Shown: positions 35,101 through 47,400 of the stretch, in pieces
How the letters are laid out: each line of letters starts with the position of its first letter
Numbering within the stretch: the first letter of the stretch is position 1
From: Odontesthes bonariensis
Taxonomy: Eukaryota > Chordata > Actinopteri > Atheriniformes > Atherinopsidae
Assembly: GCF_027942865.1 (NCBI RefSeq)
Contig: NC_134510.1
Coordinates: 28,747,163-28,811,162 of the forward strand
Length of the DNA: 64,000 bases
Reading direction: 5' to 3'
Program-made: the position numbers and the translations under genes
Notes under the pieces: generated by a model
Told to the model about the DNA's origin: nothing
The model's database searches: none
What the model saw: the letters and a program-made list of their open reading frames with translations, nothing else

Positions 35101-38100
35101 GTAAAAGGTTGTTGACTTATCTATCTCTCTAGGACCTCCTTTTAACTGGAGCTAGAAAATGGTTATAGTTGCTTCAGAAATACAGGCAGAGAGATTACTG
35201 GAATATAATCTGAGTTTCTGACCGACTGACTTTAAACCAGCACAGTGTTGTCAGGTAAAATCTACAAAATCCTTTGGTCAAGAGGAGAATAAGACTTAGA
35301 GGTCCATAACAAGTTCTGCTGCTGTTTATCCCACTTATGTTAGATTGTTTGTTGCTGCAGTGACCTCTCAAGCATTACAGCATTAAACAGGTCAAAGAGC
35401 TACAGCTGCTGGATCAATTGTTAAATTAACGATGAAGAGGTGTGGTGAGGGGGAAAAAACACACAAACATGACAATTAGGTCTAAAAGTGGCACAATGGA
35501 GGAAATAACCGACAGCCACGCTGGTTCCTCTGCACCCTGTCACTGTATTGAAGGCTTGTTAAAGTTTTGTAATATAATGTAATATAATTCATGATAGATT
35601 ATCTCCAAACACAGACAGACAGTATCTTTTGTCATAGAGCTGTCGATCTGATAGATTTTCCCTCTAATTTTTTCCCCTGATATATAAGTAATAAACATGT
35701 CATATGTGCATGTTGTAACGAGGAAAAATAAAAGCTACTAAAACTGCACTCTTTGACTAGATCTGAAATGACACATGAAAGAGAAACAAGAATTCTCTTG
35801 TTCCAGAGCAGCTGCCATTAATGATGCAGCAGCTGCATTTGCAGATGTTTATTAACGACAAAGCAGCCAGAGGACATGCAAGGGGAAGACAGAAACCGGA
35901 TAAATGCTGACTAAAAATGAAATGGATGCAATTTGCTTTTTAAACTACCACTGATAATAATTTAAGTAACTTTCTTTTAAAAACAAAAATGCCAAATATT
36001 TAAAAAAAAATGCATGCCCCAAAATATGAATATTTTCTTCCTCATATGTCATTACAAATTAAAAGTCTTAAGGTTTTGGACTGTTGGCTGAAGAAAATAA
36101 GAATTCTAGCTCACCAACTTGAGGACCAAAGTTGATCATTCATTTACAACTCGCTAAAGTTAAAACCAAGCTTATTACAAAGCGTTATTGTGACACAATC
36201 CATCGTCCTGGCAGTGTTTGTATCCCGATGTGAAGATGAGGTTCATTTATTTTTCAGCAGCTATGAAACACACACTGGCCCTGTCCTCTCTATAAACAGC
36301 TCTGATGAGGGCCAGTGTGTTTGTCAGGCCAGACTGTCAGATTTGATATCACAGTTGTTTCTTCTGTTTTCTGGCTGCAGGCATAGAAATAAAGTATCTC
36401 TTCAAGGGCAAGACAAGAGCGCAGGGATTAGACATGCAACACTGAGCGGATAAGGTTTTACACGTAATGCTGTCAGTAGAGAAGCTAATCGAGGGAATTT
36501 GAGGCCATATTTTATTGTCATCTGTGCCACAGCCAGCATGACATTTTCACAAAAAGCATGCAGAAAAGCTGACTTGAAATGCAACAAATCACCTTCATAT
36601 TCCAGCATCTCATTGAAATAAAAAGACTGTTCATTTCTGTGCTCAATGAAAGCCCGTAGAAAGTCACAATAAGGTTCAGAATGAAACAATTCTATGTACA
36701 GCAGCACGTTGGGGGGAAGGTTTTCCAAATCATCCTCTCTCAGTTCTCCTTTTATTCTTTCTGAACAGAGCTACTTTTTTTTTTGCATGATGTCTCCTCG
36801 CATCATTTCAGAAAAATACTGACAAGGTAAAAAAAAAACGCTGTCTCTGATAATTTGGAACTACTGATGGAATCTAGTGAAAGGCAACCTAAATGGACGG
36901 AGGGGTTCCCAAGTGAGACAGAACAAATATTCCCACAGGAGCAGTGGAAACAGTCAAATATTCACCAGAGTTCAAGAAACCCACATATCTGCAGTCTTCC
37001 TGCAGTGGCAAAGTGGCTCCCTGCTTTCCTGATAATGCTTGATATAATTAAAGAGCATTTGGTGTTGCAGTGTTAAACTGCTGCAAAGACTTGTTTAATT
37101 CTACAGAAAAATATAACTAAAGAAAGCTGAACAAATACTGGAGAGATAAGACAGAGAAAACACCTCAGAGAGTGTGTTATAAGAATTAATGCCAGTTATG
37201 TAATTCAAGCTAATTTTCTGTGAGACAGATACCCATCTGTGTGCTCTTTGGTTCCAACCTTTGTCTTTCTTTGACTTGTGCTGTCTGGTTTGTCAAAGCA
37301 GCACTCCTCTAAAGGAGGAGGATTACAGCAAGCCTTGCACTCTTCCTTACTGATGAGTGAACTGACTTGTGGCTAGAAGAATCTATTTATGGGGCCAGCC
37401 CATAACCAAATATACTCATTATGGTATGAACATGAAAAATACCAAAAATTTGCAATGACTGGCTCATACATTTTTGCTTGAAAATGAATCACTGCTAATC
37501 CTTTGTGTCAATCCTGTAATTTATTAGTTCCCTAATTGCTGAGGCTAAAAAAAAAGTCATAGTTAGTGTATAAGGTAACATAGATCATCTACAACCCAAA
37601 TTCCCCAAGAAGTTGGGACACAAAAAAACCCCAAAAGCAACTCTCACACCAAACCAACTTGTTTTTGTTTACATTTTACACACAAATGCACATGCCTGTC
37701 CAAACTTCTTGTTGCCCAACAATATGTTCTACCAGTTACAACAAACTATAAGCTTATGTTTAAATAGGATTTTATATGATGGACACAGGGAAACCATACC
37801 AGAGCTTGGAAATGGTATTTAAGCTATATTTTGATATGGAACTTTAATGCAAATTATCTGACCCATGCAGGCTTGCCATCCCTCGAACAATCCCACACTA
37901 CATAGCTAAATACACACTGACCCTCTTTGGGTTACTCTACAAAAGAAAGCAATGTACTTTTCATTATATAAGGTGAGCGGTATTTGAGCAGCACCCACAC
38001 ACAACTTCTGCATTGTGGACAACAGAGTCAGATAGCTCATCACATGGAGCCTCCACAGAAGTGCTGCTGCCTGACCTCAGCTTGAACTGGAGCTGAAATA

Positions 38101-41100
38101 GTCCGTCTGCCCGAGGGAGTGCGGAGGCGGTTTGGTGGGGACACTGTAGGGGGATATTGGTAGCTGGATGCAGGAAGAAAGGAGCAGAGGGGAAATGAGC
38201 ATCATAGGTCCCATGACTCAGTTTGTGCCTCTGAACAATCTGCACCCTGAGGGGATGTAATGGTTCTATCTTGTAAGTAGGCCATGTCAAATACACTGGG
38301 GAATACGGCCTATGGGTGTCCTACGATGGCATGAGCCACAGATTCTTGTTTCCAGATGACGAAATTTAGTCTTACACAGACTTCTGTTGTTGTGTAGGTC
38401 CACTGGCTTTGACCATAGAAGTAAAGTGACACTGTTGTATGCAGAAATGTCTCAAACTTTGTTGAAATTGGTCAAATTGTGGTAAGGGTCCGGACCTTTG
38501 TGTTAGTGTTGGCTCTCATGCCCTTTGTGCTTTCTGCATGACATGGCACTAAATTCCCCTCTGCTCAGCATAAATCATGCTGCAGTTGTTCGGGGCTCAT
38601 GCTGTCACTGTTTATGAGGCACTGAAATGCTTGAACTCTATCTCATTTACTTTTGAATCACCACAGAGTACTGGGCCAGGGTATTAGGAAGATAAGTTTT
38701 GTAGTGGTCTAAACTCTGCTCCAGTGAATAGAAAGCATAACAGCTTTGTGTCTTGTGGGTGATCATCATGTGGCGGGTACCCATTTTCTCTCACTTTACT
38801 GGGCTGATGCTTCACACAAACTCCTGAGAGTTATGGCTTCATAAACATTCACTCTAAACTGTAATTTAATCATATAACCAAGTCCCATCTTCTTTTCAAG
38901 TCAGCATTTTGGAATTAAAGTGCATCTTACTCCATCAAAATGTCAATTTTGTCGCACATAAAAGCACTTTGCATCTCAGTTAGTGGCACAAATGATTTTG
39001 TTAGTATGGTCGTGATCCTGGAAGTTTATCTGTATGAATCTAAAGCTTAAGCCTTTTCCAAACATCACTTTAATCCATTAGTATACTTTGAGTCTTGACA
39101 TAGTGACAGTAGTGCATAAAGGCCACGTTACACAGAAAAACTCCAGTATGTCTGCAGCACAGATTCCTTACAGTACAACAACATACACAACACTTCCAAC
39201 TAAAATGGAAAAAAAACAGAGTGAAAACCCCAGGCAAAATTATGGAATCATCCACCTTGTAGGATGTCGAGTCAGTTTTTTTATTTTGTCAAAAAATCAA
39301 GTCGTTTGCACATGACTGTTTCATTTAACAGATATATATTTTGGCCTTTTAAAACACACCTCAAAAAATGAGATCGTTGTCATTTTTTCCATTTTCTTTT
39401 CCAGATGAAATAGAGGAAAAGAAAGCATGGACTCCCTCAGGCATAAAGACAAAATGATGGAATCACCTTGTAATTTGCATTTCTAAAACAAACGTGTGCA
39501 CATATAGAATAATGCAAATGACTCTGCAGATAAAAGAGAGGAGAGCCCGCAGTGCAAGGAGCTGTTGCACCTGGCAATGGAATGGAAAGGATTATAAAAC
39601 ACCTTCAAAAAAGTTATTCAGCTCAAAGTGGGGCAATAGAGGTTGGATGTTCCTAGTCAGCTGTGTCAAAAAATTTGAAGAATATTCAAACAAAATACGA
39701 GCGTTGTTAAAGGGAAACATACGGGTCGGCCGAGGAAGACGTCAAAGAAGGAAATGCAAAAAATAGGAAATGCACAACAAAATAGGGGAAAAACAAACAG
39801 GCAGGAACAGGATTCAATGTTTGTGACTTTACTGTAAGAAACTGGTGGAAGGGAATGAATTTACATCAAGCAGCCACCACAAACACCGAAACAGAATAAA
39901 ACGTGGTTACAGTGGAAGAAGAGAAGCTGTTATTGGCTGTGGATGATTTGGATGAAAGTGGTATTCAGTGATGAATCGAATGAAACGTATAAAGATGATT
40001 GCATAAAGAAAAGGACTGGCTGCCCGTCCAGGGTGGCTGCCGGGAGAGGCTCCAGCCCCCCCACAACTCTAAAATGGATGAGGCGGGTACAGGAAATGGA
40101 CAGATGGATTGGTGGAAGACTTAAGAAAACAAAAACTAAATCTGAAATCATTGATGATATGGGGTTGACATCAGGTCATTACCTCTTTAGAAAACCCACA
40201 GGCAGGAATTGAAATTTTGGACACTTTTCTCGCTCCATCAATTGAAAGAAGTTTGTTGCGGCTGTCATCCTAGAAAGCCATTTCTCTTCACATTCTTCTC
40301 CTCAGATGTTCCCTGCCGGTGAGCTGGTGTTTCACTTTGATGATGCATAATTCAAGGTCACTGAATTCCCTGGCCACCCTTTAAAATATTCAACTTAAGC
40401 ACCTTTTGTGTACATGTCATTTCAGGTTTTTGCTACCTTTACTACTCTTCAACCCCATCAAATGTAAATGCCTGGTTCCAACAGAACTTTTAAGTGGCTG
40501 TTACAAAAGCATCCAAAAGGAGGTCGCTCAGGGTGAAGCGTCTCCTTCAGTGTAGAGGAATTTTTCATGCAAATAAAACAGAGAGAAAACATGATAGAAC
40601 ACTGCTGCGCTGGTGACCTCAGTCAGTGTAGTCTTTGGTTTTTAAAAACAAAGACTCTAATAAGGTGCAGTATACTGTTGTCATTCTTTGTTTTAGAGCT
40701 ACTCAAAGGAAAACTGTGTTACTGGCTTACTTTGCAGAGCACTCTCTACGCGTTACAAGCACAATATCGAACGATTCCCCCTTTACATGAAGTCTCATCT
40801 AAGAACAGCTGATTTCAACACATACTCAACAAATCTCTCGGAAGTGCCGACTGTGGTATCCTAGTAACACAATGAGGGAAGACTGACTAACCATGTGTGT
40901 GTCTTAATGTTTTTTCTAGGTTGCATTTCACATCCAACATTACAGAGGAAGAAACGACCAGACTGTGCACGACAACATAAAGTACATCATTGACAGGTAA
41001 GTGCCTGTCTCGCTGCACTTAATCACTGAGGCAGCTCAAACAGAAAACCATTAAGATTGCATGCATAGCTGAAGAAACAGAGGTTGCAACATTGAAATAC

Positions 41101-42917
41101 TTTTAGGTTGAATTTCTGATTATAGACAGGCAGTTTCATGATTTATGAACGAGTTTTTGAAGTAAAAGCCTTCTTTTTATAGAACTTTTAGTATTGAGGT
41201 TGGTATGGAGAGAAGTACCTGTGAAGAACAAAAAGCCAGAGCCTCCGACTGATTTTTTTGTGTGTAAAATCTCAGTTGTAAACATTATAAGGTGATAATT
41301 AGTGTGTGCACCCACTATTCACAGTGAAATAACCAGTTACCTTCTCTTATGGTTTTTATGGAATTATTTATTCTAAAAAAAAAAAAAATCACAATCTGAA
41401 AAACCATATGTTCCTAATAAGTTAGGTATTCAAGCTCATATTATTTGTGCCAATGCTAAGCACGTTTGTATCAGAAAACTGAATTATTGGGTAAATTTAA
41501 AAAAAAAAAGTACTTTTAAAGTGCAAATAAAAGTATTTGTCTGCTCAAAATCATATAAAATCAAGCGTCTTAAAACTGAACAAACATACTCAGATAATGC
41601 AGCGAGGCATTGAATCCCACTGCTTGTACACACTCAGCTAGACATAAGGCAGGAACACACTGAGAAAAGGCTGAGGTATGACAAAAGACATAAGAACTGG
41701 ACAGAAAATCAGTGGCAATTGAGTAATTAATCTTCCCCAGAGACCGGACCTCAACATTATTGATGCAGTGTGGGATAATTTTGACAGAACGGAACAAAAG
41801 GCAGCCAAAATCAGAAGAAGAGCTTTGGGATGTCCTTCAAAGAGCCTGGAGAACTATTCCTGAAGACTACTTAAAGAAATAACAAGAAAGCTCGTCTAAG
41901 AGGGTTCAGGTTGACTTGAAAAATAAAGATAGTCACACCAAATATTGACTTTCAAGCTCCTCAGAATTGTACAAACTCTGTTCATGTCGTATATTTTGTA
42001 TTTCCATTTATGATGGGACATGTCTCAGTAAATTGTTTAACCCATTTCCACATTTCCCTGGTGATATGCAAAGAAAGGAGGAGCAGCTCAAGATTTTTGC
42101 ATTAGACTGAGTCAGTTTCCTGTGACACTTGACCACGTATGTGTTTCTTGGTTTGGTCTGTCAGTTCATCATGGCCTTCTCTAAAGCACTGTACAAGACT
42201 TAATTCACTGAACATTAATCAATGATTTGTTTCAGTGTTAACTGGCTATGTTTTTAAATACTCTCTTATTGTTGTTAAAGGTATGGAGACCATGGAGCCT
42301 TCTACAGGTTTACTTCCAGCACAGGGAAGAGTCTTCCAATGTTCTACATCTATGACTCCTATCTAAGTCCACCAGAGGCCTGGTCTGAATTTTTGACCCC
42401 CACCGGCTCCCACAGCGTGCGTGGCTCTGCTTACGACTCCATCTTCATTGCTCTAATTGTGGAGGAGCGTCACAAGCACGACATCCTCGCAAGTGGCTTT
42501 GACGGCATGTACTCTTACTTTGCCTCCAACGGCTTCTCCTTCGGCTCTTCTCACCAGAACTGGAAGGCCATTAAGGCTTTCTGTGATGGGAACAACCTTC
42601 TCTTCATCCCCAGCGTAGGACCCGGTTACATTGACACCAGCATTCGACCGTGGAACAACCACAACACTCGCAACAGGGTGAACGGCCGCTACTACGAGAC
42701 AGCCCTTCAGGCAGCACTCAATGTGCGTCCAGATATCGTCACCATAACGTCTTTTAATGAATGGCACGAAGGGACGCAGATAGAGAGAGCGTTGCCTAAA
42801 AAAACAGTGACCCGTGTGTATTTGGACTATCTGCCTCATGGACCTGATCACTACCTGGAACTGACCCGCCGCTGGGCCGAGCAGTTCAATAAAGAGAAGG
42901 AGCAGTGGCTGATGTGA
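32114..42917 (+). CDS. maneal: Endo-alpha-1,2-mannosidase-like protein (GH99)
   Basis: Golgi type II membrane protein related to endomannosidase MANEA, which trims glucosylated mannose from N-glycans. Exons: 32114-32624, 33606-33715, 40920-40996 and 42281-42917, giving 444 residues. A short basic N-terminus (MARLRRK) precedes a membrane anchor at about 8-27. A Pro/Ser-rich stem follows, and then the GH99 domain from about residue 95: FYYTWYGSP, HWDHILVPHWDP, SWYPPG, GSSHQNW and PSVGPGYIDTSIRPWN. The paired catalytic-site glutamates lie in NEWHEGTQIE (E393, E396). The MANEA motif HIEPY reads HIQHY here (211-215). The ending KEKEQWLM and the yrdc neighbour favour MANEAL over MANEA. Intron 2 is 7.2 kb. 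The start codon is the first in-frame ATG upstream of the anchor. Confidence 0.94.
37588..37660. repeat. Dispersed fish repeat end
   Basis: The phrase 'acaacccaaattcc' followed by 'aagttgggacac' is the start of a very common teleost repeat ('...caacccaattcc..aaaagttgggac...'). The class and the far end of this copy are uncertain. Confidence 0.5.
39225..40290 (+). mobile_element. Tc1-like transposon relic with a nested insertion
   Basis: Decayed Tc1-like element on the plus strand. It starts at an AT-rich end ('aaaattatggaatcatcc') and has transposase phrases in order: 'gtcagctgtgtcaaaa', 'aaagtggtattcagtgatga', 'gatgatatggggttgacatc' and 'ttttctcgctccatcaattg'. The reading frame is broken by stops, shifts and losses. 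At about 40008-40120 a piece of a different repeat interrupts it. A second relic of the same family lies in yrdc at 46640-47290. Confidence 0.75.
40008..40120. repeat. Nested dispersed-repeat fragment inside the Tc1 relic
   Basis: 'ctgcccgtccagggtg', 'gagaggctccagcccccc' and the 'aaatggacagatgg' end follow the common fish repeat '..cctgtccagggtg...aggctccagccccc...gaaaatggatggatgg'. The Tc1-like reading resumes after it. Confidence 0.65.
41560..42010 (+). mobile_element. 3' part of another Tc1-like relic in maneal intron 3
   Basis: Phrases such as 'cctcaacattattgatgcag', 'aaaaggcagccaaaatc', 'gcctggagaactattcctga' and 'agtcacaccaaatattgact' mark the 3' half of a Tc1-like element that differs from the other relics in this window. 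The 5' half is missing or too decayed to see. Confidence 0.7.
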
Positions 42918-43642
42918 GCGTCATCGACAAACCGAACCTGAAGCATCTTGCTCGAGTGGAGGTGTGTGTAATCCACATGAAATGTGGAGACTGATCAACG
43001 TTTGCGCAGAAGGACGTGGCATGGTGTACTTAGAAGTGTACAGATGCTCATCTGCAAGGCGAGAACATAAGGTAGATGTAGGGAGTTGTTTCTGTAAAGC
43101 AGCATTAAAATCGGTCTGTGAAATTCACTTTGAACTTCACAGAACTCAGATGTGCTCTGTAGGCCCGTCTGATCAGTTCTCCTGCCCAACATTCATTTAT
43201 ATGAAATGTGTCACCACCTATTGGTTTCAAGTCCTTCTCTGCACTGAAATACCACATCTAATTACTCATAGTCAGGACACCGACTTTGTCTTGCGACTAC
43301 AACATGGAAAGTTTGATCCGAGTGTCGTTCTTCCCTTAAGCCAGGTTAAGAGTCTGTGACTGAGGCGCTGTCATGGTGTTTTAAAACTTGCAACTGCTAT
43401 CTTTTTGCATGACAGTATCTCTATAATCAACATAATTTAAGTTCCTGGTGGACACTTGGATAAGAAGAAAGAAACTACCGCTGGCTGCCTCTCTGAATGG
43501 ATTTGATTATGATTCTGCCTTCTTTTAAAAGTAAAGGTTCTTTAAAACGGGTGTTGGAGAATCAGTGTGCTCTTTGATGCCATTTCAAGAATACTGATAA
43601 GTGTCTGGTCTCTATTTCACACACTGTTAAGAATCAAGCATG

Positions 43643-43648
43643 AATAAA
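43643..43648 (+). terminator. Poly(A) signal for maneal
   Basis: AATAAA about 725 bp after the maneal stop. The stretch between (42918-43642) is the likely 3' UTR, with no other gene seen. Confidence 0.55.
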
Positions 43649-44143
43649 ATCCAGACTCTTTAACACAAAAATATGTCTTAGACGGCCTCTAAAGTACAAA
43701 GAAGACAGTGGTACATAAAAAAGGTTTAAATTTAATGAGAATAAACAGCCATTGGACAATCCATTAAAGAAGCATACATCAGGCACTTTGGGGAAAAAAA
43801 AAAAGCAACTCCAGTTGAACAAGCAAGTAGGCACATGGATTGTCTACATGTTACCGAAAACAGCAAATGTTACAGTATTTTCCAACTTAAAAAGTGATTG
43901 CAGTTAATATAAATTGAGAAAATTAACTTAACGTAAATATGGAAGAGGTCATTTTTAAAAAAACGGCTTAAGAAAAATAAGAAGTCATTGCAATAGAAGA
44001 ACTCCCATTCTTTATTCATTCCGGTAATGAAAAAAAAAAGAAAAAAAAAAAGTGCTCCCTCATTTCCTACCATGAAACCATTTCAATTTAAAATATTGGC
44101 AATGAAAACATTCTTTTCTCATATAGGCCCTGTGCTTTACTAC

Positions 44144-44149
44144 TTTATT
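44144..44149 (-). terminator. Poly(A) signal for yrdc
   Basis: AATAAA on the minus strand about 265 bp past the yrdc stop; a second lies at 44011-44016. maneal and yrdc thus end about 0.4-0.5 kb apart, tail to tail. Confidence 0.5.
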
Positions 44150-44414
44150 CATAAATAAATGTGAGAGAACAGAAACGTCTTAATCTTAACTCCATCCATA
44201 TAATAAATTAACAGTAAAAAAAATAAAATATGGTCATCCAAAGAATGAGGAACTCCAGGCCTTAAAGCAGCCGCCATCTGTTGTTTAAGACTCGATTTCT
44301 TCCTGAGTTCCAGCTTTGCCCAGGAAAGCTGAAATCCATTGAATACATACTAGCCCTGAGTCAAAGCTGGTTGTGCGTCTCAGCGTGTGTTTTGGAGTGT
44401 GGATGGTTTAAAGG

Positions 44415-47400
44415 TCATTCTTCCCCCGAATCCTCTGACAGTCTGTATTTGCACTCCAGCACGTCAAGCGTGGAAGAAAGGGCGCTGAAAACAGAATTAG
44501 GGTCATTTCTTGTTCAATGTACTAAGTCCATTTTAGAGCAAGCGTGGGAGCTTTGGTGCAGAAGGGGTCTGAGGCTCAAAGTCGAGACAGACAGAAATAA
44601 AAACAATGTGACCGAGTGATGATATGACATTTTATCACTGTTGGCAGCCATTTGTGGCGAGACTGCAGTCAACTGAGGTTGCATTTTAGTGTCTGAATTA
44701 ATGCAAAAGATTGGTTTATATATTGCTTTTGAAAAGGATTTCCTACATTTTATTTAAGAGATTCATAATCTCAGCAGGTGATCCAGTTGTGCACACTTTG
44801 AAACAAAAACACCTTACAATTGTTTACAGAATATTCAAAGAAATAGAAATTATTCTAGTGTTGGCCCATCGCAAAGTACAGTATTAGAGAAAAAATAATG
44901 AATCTAGGTTGGGAACTGGATATTCAATTATTTAGATATTTGTTTCAATTTTAGGATTCCAATATTTGCTGCTTTTTCTTTTTTTTTTGATGCTGAAATA
45001 TACAGCATCCCAGGTTACATGCATGACATCCCTCTCATGTCCAGAAGTCAGAGCAGTTCTCTTCACCTCACTGGCGTTAACCACTAAAGTAACAAAAAAA
45101 AAGAGAAAAACAAAGCTCCAAACCACAAGTCTAACAGCATTTTAGAGGACTTGGCAGGACTGTGAGGTCTTACTCTCTTCTGTCTGTTTCTCTTCTGCTC
45201 AGTTAGTACCCGTGAATAAACTGTTGGCACATGCTCAGTGTTACTCTGACAGAGGAGGTGCAATAAGAGGCAAATAAAAGACTTTCTGCCTCTTGTTGTG
45301 AATAGAGCCAAATATCAAAGCACAGTCCGTTAATGAGGAAGTCCGATGATGATACTGCTTATCAAACTGAGCTCTTCCCAACTCCTCCCAATATCCTCTT
45401 AGTAGCAAATGGAGAAATAATAATACTACATAATTCGAACCAAGACAGGACCAGATGAAGAGAAAATTTGTTTGTCATAATGATCAAGCATGAAATACCA
45501 ATCTGGGCTCCACGAGTAACAGACAGTATAAAGAAGCTGGAGGAGAGTCACCTTCTCCCCGTGTTTGGAACAAACTTGGAGCTGCTGGTTTGTTTTTTTA
45601 CTTCCTTCTTATTTAATTTGGTCTTTAGTCTTCCTTTGTTTTGCTCTTCTAGTTGGGCATTAAAATGCATTTTATCCCAGAAAGCTGGCATTTGCCGTAT
45701 TGTTATGACGATGGCCCACGAATGTTCCGTTACCGGACCGATGCTTCTGACAACACGTTAATATCTGACAAGCCGGGAGTGAAAACACGTTGAAGAAATA
45801 TATTAATTCTGGTATGGATACAGATTAAAAATTTGCACCACAGGATTTTGACTTGATTTGCTGTCCTCTCCCGGTGCCATCCCAGTTAATTAATAAAAAC
45901 TGTCCTTCTGGGATGTTTTACTAAATGGAAGTATATCATGGTCACATCTTTTTGACTTAAATTCATTCTCTGTGAACAGCAGGTAACTGCAGCGAGTAAG
46001 TGGGTGACTATAAACTTACCAGCCAGGTCTGATGATGCGGTATTTTCCAGGAGCTGACAGGTTGACCACTGTTGACCCCAGGCGGCTCTGGTCCCCTATC
46101 GGTCCACCGTCCACCACCACAGCTAGTTTTGGCCAGAGCTCCTGAAACTCCTTCAGGACAAAGATACAACCACGTTCAACATAAGCTACATATACTGCAC
46201 AGCATTTAGACACCTGTTTCAGACACTTACATGTATATCTACTGTGCTGGTTTGTGAGCTGATGTTAGCGCTGGTGAGTGCGAGTGGCTCCTGACACATC
46301 TGGCAAAGACGCCTCATGAAAGTGTGATCCGGAATGCGCACGCCAACAAGCTGAGGAGCACACGGAGTGGAAAACAGCTCACTGATTACATTGTTTCATT
46401 TTTTTTTTTATCATTAGTTTTGAACTAAAATCAGACACTTACTGAGGTAAAGGGGTTGAGATCTGTGTTCAGTGTTTCAGACCTTTCAAACACCAGAGTG
46501 ACGGGACCAGGCAGCAGGTCAGCCAACAGCTCCTCCTTCACCTTCACCTTACAGTACCTGTCCATTGAAACAAGAACATGTATATCCGTGTTACTCAAGA
46601 AATGTATTTATTTTTTTATCTGAGGAATCAAAGTACAGTCAGTTCTTTTTTTACAGACTGGTGAGTTCATGGTTTGCACTTGAGTTGAAACAATCAAACA
46701 GAAATCGTCACAAACACCCAAACAGAAGAAAACAAAGGTTACAGTGGGATAACGAGAAGCAGTCATGGATGAAAGTGCTATTTGGTGATGAAACACCAAT
46801 CTGTACTGACAAGGAGATGATGCTAGACTTTTTGTTTGGTGCAGGTATATTTAAACATATAAAGATGGCTGCCTGAAGAGAACAAATCTCCACAATGATT
46901 AATAATGTGGGGTTGATGTGAAGTAAAGGACATGGGGAGGTGGCATTACCTCTACATCCAATGTACAGGTGTACACTGACATTTTGAACACTTTTCTGAT
47001 TCCATCAGTCGGAAAGAGGTTTGGTGATGCTGAGATAATTTCTCAGGATGATAATGCGTCTCAAAGCAAGAGCGTTCAAACGTTTCTTTAGGAAAAACAT
47101 ATCAACTCAACGACACGGCCAGCAAACAGTCCAAAATATAATCTGATATTTATGGTGGAAACGTATAACAAAAACAAAATGATCCATGAGCTGATCCGTC
47201 AACAGCTATACAAGAAAGTTGGAACCCGACTGACGAAGAACAATGTTTTTCCATTAGTGAAGTCTAATTTCTCACAACATTTAAAAAAAACAAAAAACAA
47301 AACTGAATAAACATCCTTTAAGCATGGTTATTTCATGATTTTTGCCAGTGGTTGGATGTGCGACTCCCTTTGTGTCAGTAAATTGTTTATGCAAAAGAAG

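Larger units (their letters stand above)
33716..40919 (+). other. maneal intron 2 (7.2 kb), repeats and possible enhancer
   Basis: No other gene is supported inside. Contents: an E-box and homeodomain motif cluster at 35809-35847, an unexplained 108-codon open frame on the minus strand at 36402-36728, a dispersed-repeat end near 37590-37650, and a Tc1 relic with a nested repeat at 39225-40290. The rest is AT-rich and unremarkable. Confidence 0.7.

Noticed and set aside
42453-42851. 132-codon minus-strand frame
   Set aside because: Antisense shadow of the last maneal exon, whose protein match is certain.
44281-44619. 112-codon plus-strand frame
   Set aside because: It overlaps the last yrdc exon on the other strand and its flanks; best explained as a shadow.
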